Origin: Lachnospiraceae bacterium
GTDB lineage: Bacteria > Bacillota > Clostridia > Lachnospirales > Lachnospiraceae
Direction of reading: 5' to 3'
Assembly: GCA_017443685.1 (NCBI GenBank)
Contig: JAFSYD010000209.1
Location: 1-8,840 of the forward strand
Length of the DNA stretch: 8,840 nt
Part shown: one piece after another, positions 1 through 7,283 of the stretch
Layout: every line of letters begins with the position of its first letter
Numbering within the stretch: position 1 is the first letter of the stretch
Made by a program: the position numbers and the translations under genes
The notes under the pieces: model-generated
Told to the model about the DNA's origin: nothing
The model's input: only the letters and a program-made list of their open reading frames with translations
Database searches by the model: none

Positions 1-263
1 GTGGTGAGCAGCAGCGTGTCGCGATCGCGCGGGCGCTGGTGAACGAGCCGAAGATCCTGCTTGCGGACGAGCCTACCGGTAACCTGGATAAGGACAACGC
101 ATGGGAGATCATGAAGCTATTGGAGGAGATCAACCGCCGCGGAACGACGGTGATCGTAGTAACGCACGACCAGGGGATCGTACGCGCGATGAATAAGCGC
201 GTCATTACGATCAAGCGTGGTGTGGTCGTGGATGACAGGGGAGCGATGCCGGATGCGGATTAG
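1..263 (+). CDS. ftsE: FtsE, cell-division ABC transporter ATPase (3' part only)
   Basis: The gene enters from the left edge; about 86 C-terminal residues are visible, reading in the frame of position 3 to a TAG at 261-263. FtsE is the cytoplasmic ATPase of the FtsEX complex, which transmits ATP hydrolysis across the membrane to activate peptidoglycan hydrolases during division or elongation. The visible part begins inside the ABC signature ([12 protein letters not shown]), continues through Walker B and the D-loop ([12 protein letters not shown]), and contains the H-loop histidine (VIVVTHDQ). The P-loop and Q-loop lie outside the window. These motifs alone would fit several MacB/FtsE-type ATPases; the FtsE call rests on the FtsX gene directly behind it, whose ATG overlaps the end of this gene by 11 bases, suggesting translational coupling. 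The tail after the H-loop is short, as is usual for FtsE. Confidence 0.93.
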   Translation, partial: GEQQRVAIARALVNEPKILLADEPTGNLDKDNAWEIMKLLEEINRRGTTVIVVTHDQGIVRAMNKRVITIKRGVVVDDRGAMPDAD

Positions 264-1161
264 TACGGTTTTCTATAATATCAGACAGGGACTTGCCAAT
301 ATCTGGCGCAACAAAATGTTTTCGCTGGCGTCGATCGCAACGATGACGGCGTGTATTTTTTTGTTGAGTATTTTTTACTCGCTCGGCACGAATTTCAGCC
401 GTATGGTGCAGGAGGCCGAGGAGGGCGTTGCGGTTACCGTCTTTTTTATTGAGGGTATATCGGATGAGCAGATCGAGGCGATCGGCAAAGAGATAAAAGG
501 ACGCGACGAGGTGGCGGAATACAATTTCGTCTCGGCGGATGACGCCTGGGAATACTACAAGGATGTGTATTTCGAAGGCAATGAAGAGGCGGCGGCTTCC
601 TTTGCGAATGATAATCCGCTCGCGAATTCGGCAAACTATGAGATCTATCTGAGCGATGTTTCGAGACAGAGCGAGCTGGTCGAGTTTTTGAGAGGACTCG
701 ACGGTGTGCGGGATGTCAAGCAGTCCGAGGTGGCGGCGAAGACATTGACCGATTTTAACTCCCTGATCGCACTGATCTCCGTAGCGGTTATCGTGATCCT
801 GATCGCGGTTGCGGTATTTTTGATCAGCAATACGGTCATGGTCGGTATCGCGGTCAGAAAAGAGGAGATCGCGATCATGAAATACATCGGCGCGACGGAC
901 CGTTTCGTACGGGCGCCGTTCATCGTCGAGGGTATTGTGATCGGTCTCGTCGGTTCGATCATTCCGCTTGGCATATTATATGCGCTTTATCATATGATCA
1001 TGAATTATCTTGGCGAGCGGTTCGGTTCTCTGTCGGGAATGATCACGTTTGTGCCGGCAAAGCAGATCTTTGAATTCCTGGTACCGGTATCCATCGTGCT
1101 CGGCGTCGGGATCGGCTATTTCGGCAGCCGGATCACATTAAGAAGACATTTGAAAGTGTAA
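253..1161 (+). CDS. ftsX: FtsX, membrane subunit of the FtsEX complex
   Basis: This encodes a 302-residue integral membrane protein, the normal length for FtsX. It anchors FtsE and passes its conformational change to extracellular cell-wall hydrolases or their activators. The layout is typical: a short cytoplasmic N-terminus, a first helix at about residues 23-45, an extracellular domain of roughly 125 residues (46-170), a second helix (171-195), the conserved cytoplasmic stretch [15 protein letters not shown] (202-216), and two more helices at about 221-246 and 275-293. The ATG at 253 is preferred because the protein then begins [13 protein letters not shown], which resembles FtsX N-termini, and because GGGGAG lies about 10 bases upstream. 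An upstream in-frame GTG at 217 would add 12 unlike residues. The start overlaps the ftsE stop, and the next gene begins five bases after the ftsX stop, so the three genes are probably one operon. Confidence 0.94.
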   Translation: MRISTVFYNIRQGLANIWRNKMFSLASIATMTACIFLLSIFYSLGTNFSRMVQEAEEGVAVTVFFIEGISDEQIEAIGKEIKGRDEVAEYNFVSADDAWEYYKDVYFEGNEEAAASFANDNPLANSANYEIYLSDVSRQSELVEFLRGLDGVRDVKQSEVAAKTLTDFNSLIALISVAVIVILIAVAVFLISNTVMVGIAVRKEEIAIMKYIGATDRFVRAPFIVEGIVIGLVGSIIPLGILYALYHMIMNYLGERFGSLSGMITFVPAKQIFEFLVPVSIVLGVGIGYFGSRITLRRHLKV

Positions 1162-1166
1162 ATACA

Positions 1167-2474
1167 ATGGATGAATACAGGAGCATGAATTACACGGGTG
1201 ATATGCCGACGCAGAATCCTTACGACAATCTGCCGCAGGGGAATACGGACGGGGGCGGCGACCCGAAGGGCAGTTTTGCAAAAGGCGTGCTTGTCGGAAC
1301 GGTCGCGACGCTGTTGATCATGGCGGTACTTGTCACAACGGTTGGCGCGGTGTACCTGCGCTTCGGTAAAAGTACCGCGGAGGGCGGGCAGGAACCGTCG
1401 GCAAAGTCGATCTCGGATGATACAAAGCTTGAAGTGATCACGCAGATGATCAGCGAGTTTTTCTACGACGACGTGGATCCGAAGGCTTTGTCCGAGGGCG
1501 TGTATAAGGGCGTGGTCGGTGGTTTGGATGATCCGTACTCCGAGTATTATACGGCAAAAGAGTACGCGGATTTCGAGATCGCGACGACAGGTAATTACGC
1601 GGGGATCGGCGCCCAGCTTTCCCAGGACAAGGACACGATGGTGGTCAACGTCGTAAAGGTTTATGACGGTTCTCCCGCGCAGCAGGCGGGTCTTCGGGCG
1701 AATGATATCATCGTTGAAGTGGACGGGACGACGGCAACGAGCATGGCGCTCGATCAGTTCGTACAGATCATCCGCGGCGAGGCGGGGACATCGCTTGAGA
1801 TGACCTACACCAGAGGCGGCAAGGAGAATACGATAACCATCACCAGAGCGAATATCACCGTGCCCTCCGTGGAATACCGGATGCTCGAAGGCAACATCGG
1901 CTACATCGAGATGTCGGAGTTTTCGGGCGGGACATACGATGAATTTATGAAGGCGATCGCCGATCTTGAAAGTCAGGGGATGCAGGCGATCATCTACGAT
2001 ATGCGTGCCAACGGCGGCGGACTCGTAGACAGTGTGACCGCGATCTTAGACGAGATCCTCCCCCAGGGGACGACGGTCTATATGCTTGACAAGCAGGGCG
2101 AGAAGACGACCTACACCTCGGATAGCGAGCATCAGATGGATTACCCGATCGTGGTACTGACGTCGGGCAACACCGCAAGCGCGGCGGAGATCTTCTCGGG
2201 AGCGATCCGCGATTATGACCGGGGGACACTGATCGGCACGAAGACCTACGGCAAGGGCGTCGTACAGTCCACCTTCCCGCTAACGGACGGCAGTGCCGTA
2301 AAGCTTACAATAGCAACCTACTACACGCCGAACGGCGACTGTATCCACGGAACAGGCATAACGCCCGACATCGAGCTGGAATACGAATACTCCGGTGACG
2401 AAGAAGCAGAAGAATACGACTATTACGCCGACAATCAAATATTAAAAGCAATAGAAGTATTAAAGGCGCAGTAG
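1167..2474 (+). CDS. ctpB: S41-family C-terminal processing peptidase (CtpB-like)
   Basis: This encodes a 435-residue membrane-anchored serine protease of the tail-specific/CtpA-CtpB family, which cleaves extracytoplasmic substrates near their C-termini. A Gly/Asn-rich cytoplasmic N-terminus (1-35) precedes one membrane helix at about residues 40-65, so most of the protein is outside the cell. A PDZ domain spans about 140-225, with the carboxylate-binding region near GIGAQL. The S41 domain (about 235-405) has Ser338 in TASAAEI and Lys363/Gln367 in YGKGVVQ; the spacing of 25 and then 4 residues matches the Ser-Lys-Gln triad of Bacillus CtpB. The C-terminus is strongly acidic (408-424). The ATG at 1167 lies five bases after the ftsX stop and has no strong ribosome binding site, suggesting coupling to ftsX; an AGGAG at 1179-1183 sits too close to the next in-frame ATG (1185) to favour it. 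In Bacillus subtilis the gene after ftsX is also ctpB, which supports the name, though the substrate here is unknown. Confidence 0.92.
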   Translation: MDEYRSMNYTGDMPTQNPYDNLPQGNTDGGGDPKGSFAKGVLVGTVATLLIMAVLVTTVGAVYLRFGKSTAEGGQEPSAKSISDDTKLEVITQMISEFFYDDVDPKALSEGVYKGVVGGLDDPYSEYYTAKEYADFEIATTGNYAGIGAQLSQDKDTMVVNVVKVYDGSPAQQAGLRANDIIVEVDGTTATSMALDQFVQIIRGEAGTSLEMTYTRGGKENTITITRANITVPSVEYRMLEGNIGYIEMSEFSGGTYDEFMKAIADLESQGMQAIIYDMRANGGGLVDSVTAILDEILPQGTTVYMLDKQGEKTTYTSDSEHQMDYPIVVLTSGNTASAAEIFSGAIRDYDRGTLIGTKTYGKGVVQSTFPLTDGSAVKLTIATYYTPNGDCIHGTGITPDIELEYEYSGDEEAEEYDYYADNQILKAIEVLKAQ

Positions 2475-2535
2475 AAGTTTTATTTGTAAATGCGTAGCAA
2501 CCAGCAAGTTTTATGAATGAAAGGAAGTGAAATAA

Positions 2536-3679
2536 ATGGTAGAGCTTGACCAGATGAAGCAGGATCTCCTTGCTTACAAGACACCATTACAGGAAGTGAG
2601 GGATTCACTTTAACTTAGCGGAAAAAGCAAACCGCATCAAAGAACTGGAACGGGAGATGGAAGCGCCGGATTTCTGGAACGACGCCGAAGGCTCCGCCAA
2701 AAAAACAAGAGAATTAAAAAGCTTAAAAGACGACGTGGCCGTTTTCGCGGGACTGGAGCAGCAGTATGAGGACATCGAAGCCTACATCGAGCTCGGGAAT
2801 GAAGAAAATGATCCCGAGATCCTTGCGGAGGCGAAGGAAGCTTTTGCGGAATTTGAGAAAACCTTCGAAGCGATCCGCATGAAAACGCTGCTCTCCGGAG
2901 AGTATGACGGCAATGGAGCGATCCTCACCCTGCATTCGGGAGCGGGCGGAACCGAAGCCTGTGACTGGGTGTCCATGCTGTACCGGATGTATACAAGGTG
3001 GGCGGAAGCACATGCGTTTACCGTGGAAGTCCTCGACTATCTCGAAGGCGAGGAGGCCGGGATCAAGTCGGTCACGATACAGATCAACGGAGAGAATGCC
3101 TACGGCTATTTGAAGTCGGAAAAGGGTGTGCACCGTCTGGTCCGGATCTCGCCGTTCAATGCGAACGGCAAGCGGCAGACATCATTTGCTTCCTGCGACA
3201 TCATGCCGGAGATCGAAGAGGATCTGGATGTAGAGGTAAGGGATGAGGATATCCGCATCGACACTTACCGGTCGTCGGGGGCTGGCGGACAGCATATCAA
3301 TAATACATCATCCGCCATCCGTATCACGCATTTTCCGTCCGGCATCGTTGTGCAGTGTCAGAATGAGCGCTCGCAGCATATGAACAAAGACAAGGCGATG
3401 CAGATGTTAAAAGCCAAGCTGTATCTTTTGAAACAGGAAGAGCAGATGGCGAAGGCAGCGGGCATCCGAGGCGAGGTGACGGAGATCGGCTGGGGCAATC
3501 AGATCCGATCCTACGTAATGCAGCCGTATAAGATGGTAAAGGATCTGCGCACGGGCGAGGTAACGGGCAACGTGGATGCCGTAATGGACGGGGCGATCGA
3601 CGGTTTTATCAACAGTTACTTAAAATGGCTGTCCTTAGGCTGTCCGAAGCGGGATACGGCAGGAGACGACGAGGAATAA
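2536..3679 (+). CDS. prfB: Peptide chain release factor 2, expressed by +1 programmed frameshift
   Basis: RF2 terminates translation at UGA and UAA. The gene is read in two frames: 25 codons from the ATG at 2536 to CTT at 2608-2610, then, after skipping T2611, from AAC at 2612 to the TAA at 3677-3679. The product has 380 residues, somewhat longer than the usual 365 or so because of an acidic C-terminal tail. The joined N-terminus (helical, ending in EREMEAPDFWND) matches RF2 proteins, which supports the shift. The stop-recognition tripeptide SPF (nt 3149-3157, residues 205-207) identifies RF2 rather than RF1. The peptidyl-hydrolysis motif GGQ (nt 3284-3292, residues 250-252) falls at the same residue numbers as in E. 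coli RF2. Residue 246 is Ser, not the unusual Thr of E. coli K-12. AAGGAAG at 2521-2527 is a good ribosome binding site for 2536. An ATG at 2657 is open without a shift but would delete the first 40 residues of domain 1. Confidence 0.95.
2598..2614 (+). promoter_or_regulatory. RF2 +1 frameshift site with UAA stop
   Basis: The slippery heptamer is CTT TAA C at 2608-2614. In the classic RF2 site, CTT TGA C, the peptidyl-tRNA-Leu slips from CUU to UUU when RF2 is scarce, giving autoregulation. Here the codon is intact and in the expected place (codon 26, as in many RF2 genes), and the weakening C after the stop is kept, but the stop is UAA. Upstream, AGGG begins nine bases before CTT, the same offset as the start of the E. 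coli AGGGGG stimulator, yet it gives only about four base pairs with the anti-Shine-Dalgarno. The first amino acid after the shift is therefore Asn rather than the usual Asp. Confidence 0.88.
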
Positions 3680-3694
3680 ACAGAGGAGAACAAG

Positions 3695-4897
3695 ATGAAA
3701 ATAGCGATCATGGGCTACGGAACGATCGGTTCCGGCGTCATGGAGGTGCTGAAAACGAACGGCGGCGTCATTGCGTCCCGGGTCGGTGAGCCAATCGAGG
3801 TAAAAAAGGTTCTGGATCTGCGGGATTTTGAAGGAGATCCGGTACAGCCGCTCGTCGTACACGATTATATGGACATAGTAAATGACGACGAGATCGTAAT
3901 GGTGGTAGAGACCATGGGCGGAGTTGAGCCGGCGTATACTTTTGTCAAAGCGATGCTCGAAAAAGGCAAGGCGGTAACGACCTCGAATAAAGCGCTGGTC
4001 GCGGATAAGGGGGCGGAGCTTCTTCGGATAGCGGCCGAATGCGGGACGAACTTTATGTTCGAGGCGTCCGTCGGCGGCGGCATCCCGATCATCCGCACGA
4101 TCTTAGCCTGCCTGACCGGCGATGTGATCGAGGAGATCACCGGCATCGTCAACGGCACGACGAATTATATGATGACGAAGATGATGCGCGAGGGCAGCGA
4201 TTTTGACGCGGTGTTGAAAGAGGCGCAGGCGAACGGATACGCGGAAAAGGATCCGACAGCGGACATAGAGGGGCTTGACGCATGCCGCAAGATCGCGATA
4301 CTGACGTCTATCGTTGCGGGAGCCCAGGTGGATTATGAGGACATCCCGACGGAAGGGATATCGAAGATCACACAGACGGACATCCTTTATGCGAACAAGA
4401 TGCACCGTATGATCAAGCTCTTAGCGGACAGCAAAGCGGTCGGGGATACCTATTCCTGCCGTGTGGCGCCGTTTCTGGTGGCGCAGGAGCATCCGCTGTA
4501 TGCGGTCAACGACGTTTTCAACGCCGTATTTGTCAAAGGCAATATGCTTGGCGAGAGTATGTACTACGGCAGCGGTGCCGGTTCATTGCCGACCGCGAGC
4601 GCGGTGGTCGGAGATCTGGTCCGCATGGCAAAGCACCTTGACCGTGTGATCCCGATCGAATGGAGGGAAGAAAAGGTCGTTTTAGCCGATGAAAAGGAAC
4701 AGCGCTACGCGCATTTTATCCGCTCAACGGCAGACAAAAAGGCAATAGAGACGGCGTTTGCGCAGGTGGATTTTATCGACGCGGGCGTGGAAGGCGAGAT
4801 CGGCTTCGTTACGCCGGTGATGAGTGAGCGCGAATTCGATAAGTGCGCGGCAAGCCTTGGGGAAGGGGCGGTCGTGGGACATATCCGCATCGCGTAA
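3695..4897 (+). CDS. hom: Homoserine dehydrogenase
   Basis: This enzyme reduces aspartate semialdehyde to homoserine with NAD(P)H, the first step committed to threonine and methionine. The 400-residue protein starts with a Rossmann nucleotide-binding motif (GYGTIGSG, residues 7-14). TTSNKALV contains Lys99, the usual catalytic lysine. The active-site signature EKDPTADIEGLDACRK (184-199) supplies Glu184, Asp190, Asp195 and Lys199, spaced exactly as in characterised homoserine dehydrogenases. The stretch NGTTNYMM (153-160) is also conserved. The C-terminal segment after about residue 336 is short (about 65 residues) and looks like a reduced ACT-type domain without the usual PGVL element. The start follows AGAGGAG, 15 bases after the prfB stop, and lysC begins 14 bases after its stop, so it is probably co-translated with the kinase that supplies its pathway. 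No transcription control element is visible in the gaps. Confidence 0.95.
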   Translation: MKIAIMGYGTIGSGVMEVLKTNGGVIASRVGEPIEVKKVLDLRDFEGDPVQPLVVHDYMDIVNDDEIVMVVETMGGVEPAYTFVKAMLEKGKAVTTSNKALVADKGAELLRIAAECGTNFMFEASVGGGIPIIRTILACLTGDVIEEITGIVNGTTNYMMTKMMREGSDFDAVLKEAQANGYAEKDPTADIEGLDACRKIAILTSIVAGAQVDYEDIPTEGISKITQTDILYANKMHRMIKLLADSKAVGDTYSCRVAPFLVAQEHPLYAVNDVFNAVFVKGNMLGESMYYGSGAGSLPTASAVVGDLVRMAKHLDRVIPIEWREEKVVLADEKEQRYAHFIRSTADKKAIETAFAQVDFIDAGVEGEIGFVTPVMSEREFDKCAASLGEGAVVGHIRIA

Positions 4898-4911
4898 GGA
4901 GAAGAATTAAT

Positions 4912-6117
4912 ATGCTGATAGTAAAAAAGTTCGGCGGCAGCTCGGTCGCGAACAAAGAGAGAATCTTAAATGTAGCCGCGCGGTGCGCGGAGGATTACAA
5001 GCGTGGCTTAAAGGTGGTTGTCGTCCTATCCGCAATGGGTGACACGACGGACCGGCTCATCAACCTCGCGCATGATATCAACCCGAATGCGCCGAAGCGC
5101 GAGATGGACATGCTGCTTGCGACAGGTGAGCAGACTTCGGTCGCACTGATGGCGATGGCGTTCCATTCGATGGGGATCCCGGCAATCTCGCTCAATGCGT
5201 TCCAGGTGGCGATGCACACGACAAGCGAGTATTCGAATGCCCGTTTTAAAAGGATCGATTCCGAGCGGATCAACCACGAGCTGGAAAGCGGCAAGATCGT
5301 GATCGTGACCGGATTCCAGGGTGTGAACCGGCGGGATGATGTAACGACCTTAGGCCGCGGAGGTTCCGATACGACGGCGGTTGCATTGGCGGCTGCGCTC
5401 CGTGCGGATGCCTGCGAGATCTTTACGGATGTCGAAGGTGTATACACGGCGGATCCGCGGGTGGTAGAGACCGCGAAGAAGATGGATGAGATCACCTATG
5501 ATGAGATGTTGGAATTGGCGACGCTTGGCGCGAAGGTGCTGCATAATCGTTCGGTAGAGCTCGCAAAGAAATTCGGTGTACAGCTTGTGGTACGCTCCAG
5601 CTTGAACAAAGCGAGCGGCACAACGGTAAAGGAGGTTACCAAAGTGGAAGGAATGCTGGTAAGCGGCGTAGCAGTCGATAAGAATACGGCGCGGATCGCG
5701 ATCCTCGGCGTGAAGAATGAGCCGGGCGTTGCGTTTAAGGTGTTTGATGTATTGGCAAAGGGCAATATCAACGTGGATATGATCCTGCAGTCGATCGGAC
5801 GCGACAACACGAATGATATTTCGTTTACGGTGGCAAAAGAGGACGCGAAGGAAGCGGTTGCCCTGTTAAAAGAGAACCAGAAGCGTCTGACGATTGAGTC
5901 CATCAAAGAGGAAAAGAACGTGGCGAAGCTCTCCGTTGTCGGTGCGGGCATGCAGACGAATGCCGGCGTGGCTGCAAAGATGTTCGAGGCGCTTTACGAC
6001 GTCAATGTCAACATTCGTATGATCGCGACGTCGGAGATTCGGATCACGGTACTGATCGATTTAGAGGATGTGGACGTGGCAATGCGTGCGGTCCACAATA
6101 AGTTCATTGACGACTGA
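4912..6117 (+). CDS. lysC: Aspartate kinase, monofunctional with two ACT domains
   Basis: Aspartate kinase phosphorylates aspartate to 4-phospho-aspartate, the entry step for lysine, threonine, methionine and diaminopimelate. The 401-residue product has the amino-acid-kinase fold first: KKFGGSS at residues 5-11 (ATP and aspartate binding), FQGVNRRDDVTTLGRGGSDTTA at about 135-156, and FTDVEGVYTADPR at 171-183. Two ACT domains follow at about 260-325 and 338-400 (GVKNEPGVAFKVFDVLAKGNI, then SVVGAGMQTNAGVAAKMFEAL), the usual sites of feedback by lysine and/or threonine. The ATG at 4912 is chosen because the protein then starts MLIVKKFGG and AAGGAG at 4896-4901, overlapping the hom stop, is correctly spaced; an in-frame ATG at 4843 lies inside hom and would add 23 unrelated residues. 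Length and domain order match the class that also makes a separate C-terminal beta subunit. An internal start for it is present. Confidence 0.95.
   Translation: MLIVKKFGGSSVANKERILNVAARCAEDYKRGLKVVVVLSAMGDTTDRLINLAHDINPNAPKREMDMLLATGEQTSVALMAMAFHSMGIPAISLNAFQVAMHTTSEYSNARFKRIDSERINHELESGKIVIVTGFQGVNRRDDVTTLGRGGSDTTAVALAAALRADACEIFTDVEGVYTADPRVVETAKKMDEITYDEMLELATLGAKVLHNRSVELAKKFGVQLVVRSSLNKASGTTVKEVTKVEGMLVSGVAVDKNTARIAILGVKNEPGVAFKVFDVLAKGNINVDMILQSIGRDNTNDISFTVAKEDAKEAVALLKENQKRLTIESIKEEKNVAKLSVVGAGMQTNAGVAAKMFEALYDVNVNIRMIATSEIRITVLIDLEDVDVAMRAVHNKFIDD
5628..5646 (+). promoter_or_regulatory. Internal ribosome binding site and GTG start for a lysC beta subunit
   Basis: AAAGGAGGT at 5628-5636 is a near-perfect Shine-Dalgarno sequence inside lysC. 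The in-frame GTG at 5644 (codon 245) follows the GGAGG core by eight bases, an ideal spacing; an in-frame ATG at 5653 (codon 248) is a second but more distant option. In Bacillus subtilis aspartokinase II and Corynebacterium glutamicum LysC, an internal start at about codon 247-250 yields a regulatory beta subunit made only of the ACT domains. The position here coincides, and would give a product of about 157 residues ending at 6117. The sequence is seen; its use is inferred from those relatives. Confidence 0.65.
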
Positions 6118-7261
6118 GAACAGGACACGGAAAAAAAGAAAACCGCAGTTCCTTTCGGTTGCATGGAAACGGCAGTTTCGGAAAAAGTGGAGTCGATTGC
6201 TTCGCCCGCGTACTCTTGGATTGCCGCTTCTTTTGTTATGTGCGATCTTCCTTGGCATAAAGCTGGGGCAGGTATGCGGACAGACGTATCATGATAAGGT
6301 GATAATGCCGAGGGCCGTTGAAGAATACGGAACGGTTCAGGTCAAAGGGCTGTCGGCCGGAGTGCTTGCACAGGCGCCGTGGCTGCTGTCCTCGGGGGAG
6401 GAAGCGATATTCCCCCTGGCGCCTGAGATCGATTCGTTTTACCGGGGCTATCATTTTAACGAGACGGACGCGACGGTTGCTTTCGGGAATTCCGTAGTAT
6501 CGAATTTTGCGATCCTGGTCGATGTGGACAGCGGGGAGATCATTGCACAGCGAAATCCTTACGAGAAGCTGTATCCGGCGTCGATGACGAAGGTGATGAC
6601 CGTACTCGTGGCGGCGAAGCACATACTTAAGCCGCACCTGGATGATATGTATACGTTCACGGAAACGGATCTGCACGCGGCGTATAATAACGACTGTTCG
6701 GCAGTCGGGTACCAGGAGGGTGAGCAGGCGACGGTGCGGGATCTGTTTTACGGGACGATCCTGCCGTCGGGCGCGGACTGTGCAAGCGGACTGGCTTGCT
6801 ACGTGGCGGGAGATAACGCTTCGTTTGCCGCGATGATGAACGATGAGGCGAAGCGGCTGGGGCTTTCGGAGGGGACGCATTTTACCAATTCCGTCGGCTA
6901 CTATGACGAGGAAAACTACACCACGGCACATGATATGGCCGTCATTATGAAGGCAGCGTTAGAGAACGATCTCTGCCGCGAGGTGATCGGAACGCGCAGC
7001 TACCACGGGACGCCGACGCCGAGCTATCCGGGCGGAGTGAATGTGGGCAACTGGTTCCTTCGGCATATTGATAAGCAGCATATGAGCGCGGGCGAGGCCG
7101 CCGGCGCGAAAACGGGGTATGTCCACGAATCGGGGATGTGCTGCGTCAGTTATCTGGTGTCGAATTCCGGAGGGCATTACATCTTAGTGACCGCGAAAGG
7201 CGCGAACAAGAACGCGACGCTGCGGGAGCATGTGATGATCTATAATGCGTATATAAAATAA
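6068..7261 (+). CDS. D-alanyl-D-alanine carboxypeptidase (peptidase S11 / low-molecular-weight PBP)
   Basis: Enzymes of this family remove the terminal D-Ala from peptidoglycan stem peptides outside the membrane. Numbering from the ATG at 6068 (397 residues), a very basic stretch (about 20-48) precedes one hydrophobic segment (about 49-66), acting as a signal or N-terminal anchor. The catalytic domain has SMTK (Ser172 nucleophile, Lys175) and KTG (348-350). The second motif, usually Ser-x-Asn, reads SGA (234-236) within LPSGADCASG. The protein ends about 47 residues after KTG, so the beta-rich PBP5 C-terminal domain and its amphipathic anchor are absent. The start is uncertain: 6068 overlaps lysC by 50 bases without a spaced ribosome binding site; GTG 6086 and TTG 6107 also lie in lysC; TTG 6197, with GGAG four bases upstream, would give a compact signal peptide. 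Gene identity is firm, but the exact paralogue (dacA, dacB or dacF type) is not. Confidence 0.87.
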   Translation: MWTWQCVRSTISSLTTENRTRKKRKPQFLSVAWKRQFRKKWSRLLRPRTLGLPLLLLCAIFLGIKLGQVCGQTYHDKVIMPRAVEEYGTVQVKGLSAGVLAQAPWLLSSGEEAIFPLAPEIDSFYRGYHFNETDATVAFGNSVVSNFAILVDVDSGEIIAQRNPYEKLYPASMTKVMTVLVAAKHILKPHLDDMYTFTETDLHAAYNNDCSAVGYQEGEQATVRDLFYGTILPSGADCASGLACYVAGDNASFAAMMNDEAKRLGLSEGTHFTNSVGYYDEENYTTAHDMAVIMKAALENDLCREVIGTRSYHGTPTPSYPGGVNVGNWFLRHIDKQHMSAGEAAGAKTGYVHESGMCCVSYLVSNSGGHYILVTAKGANKNATLREHVMIYNAYIK

Positions 7262-7283
7262 AAATGGTGACGGAGGGACCGCT

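Noticed and set aside
217..252. GTG at 217 as the start of ftsX
   Set aside because: It adds 12 residues unlike FtsX and lies deeper inside ftsE; the ATG at 253 gives a typical N-terminus.
2475..2535. Possible promoter and a 9-base direct repeat (AAGTTTTAT at 2475 and 2506) before prfB
   Set aside because: A TTGTAA is present at 2484-2489 but no -10 element lies at 16-18 bases, and two copies of an AT-rich nonamer are not enough to call a regulatory repeat.
2608..2614. prfB read as a broken gene or an assembly frameshift
   Set aside because: The break lies exactly at the conserved RF2 slip site (CTT-stop-C at codon 26), the +1 joined product aligns with RF2, and SPF and GGQ fall at canonical residue numbers. 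It is a programmed frameshift, not damage.
2657..3679. ATG at 2657 as the true start of RF2
   Set aside because: It would remove the first 40 residues of domain 1 and has no suitably spaced ribosome binding site, whereas 2536 has a good one.
4843..4911. ATG at 4843 as the start of lysC
   Set aside because: It lies within hom and adds 23 unrelated residues; 4912 has the ribosome binding site and the family N-terminus.
6236..6931. Antisense open frame of 231 codons opposite the carboxypeptidase gene
   Set aside because: The translation is Arg/His-rich with no recognisable domain, and the + strand in the same place encodes a clear catalytic domain. It is a composition shadow.
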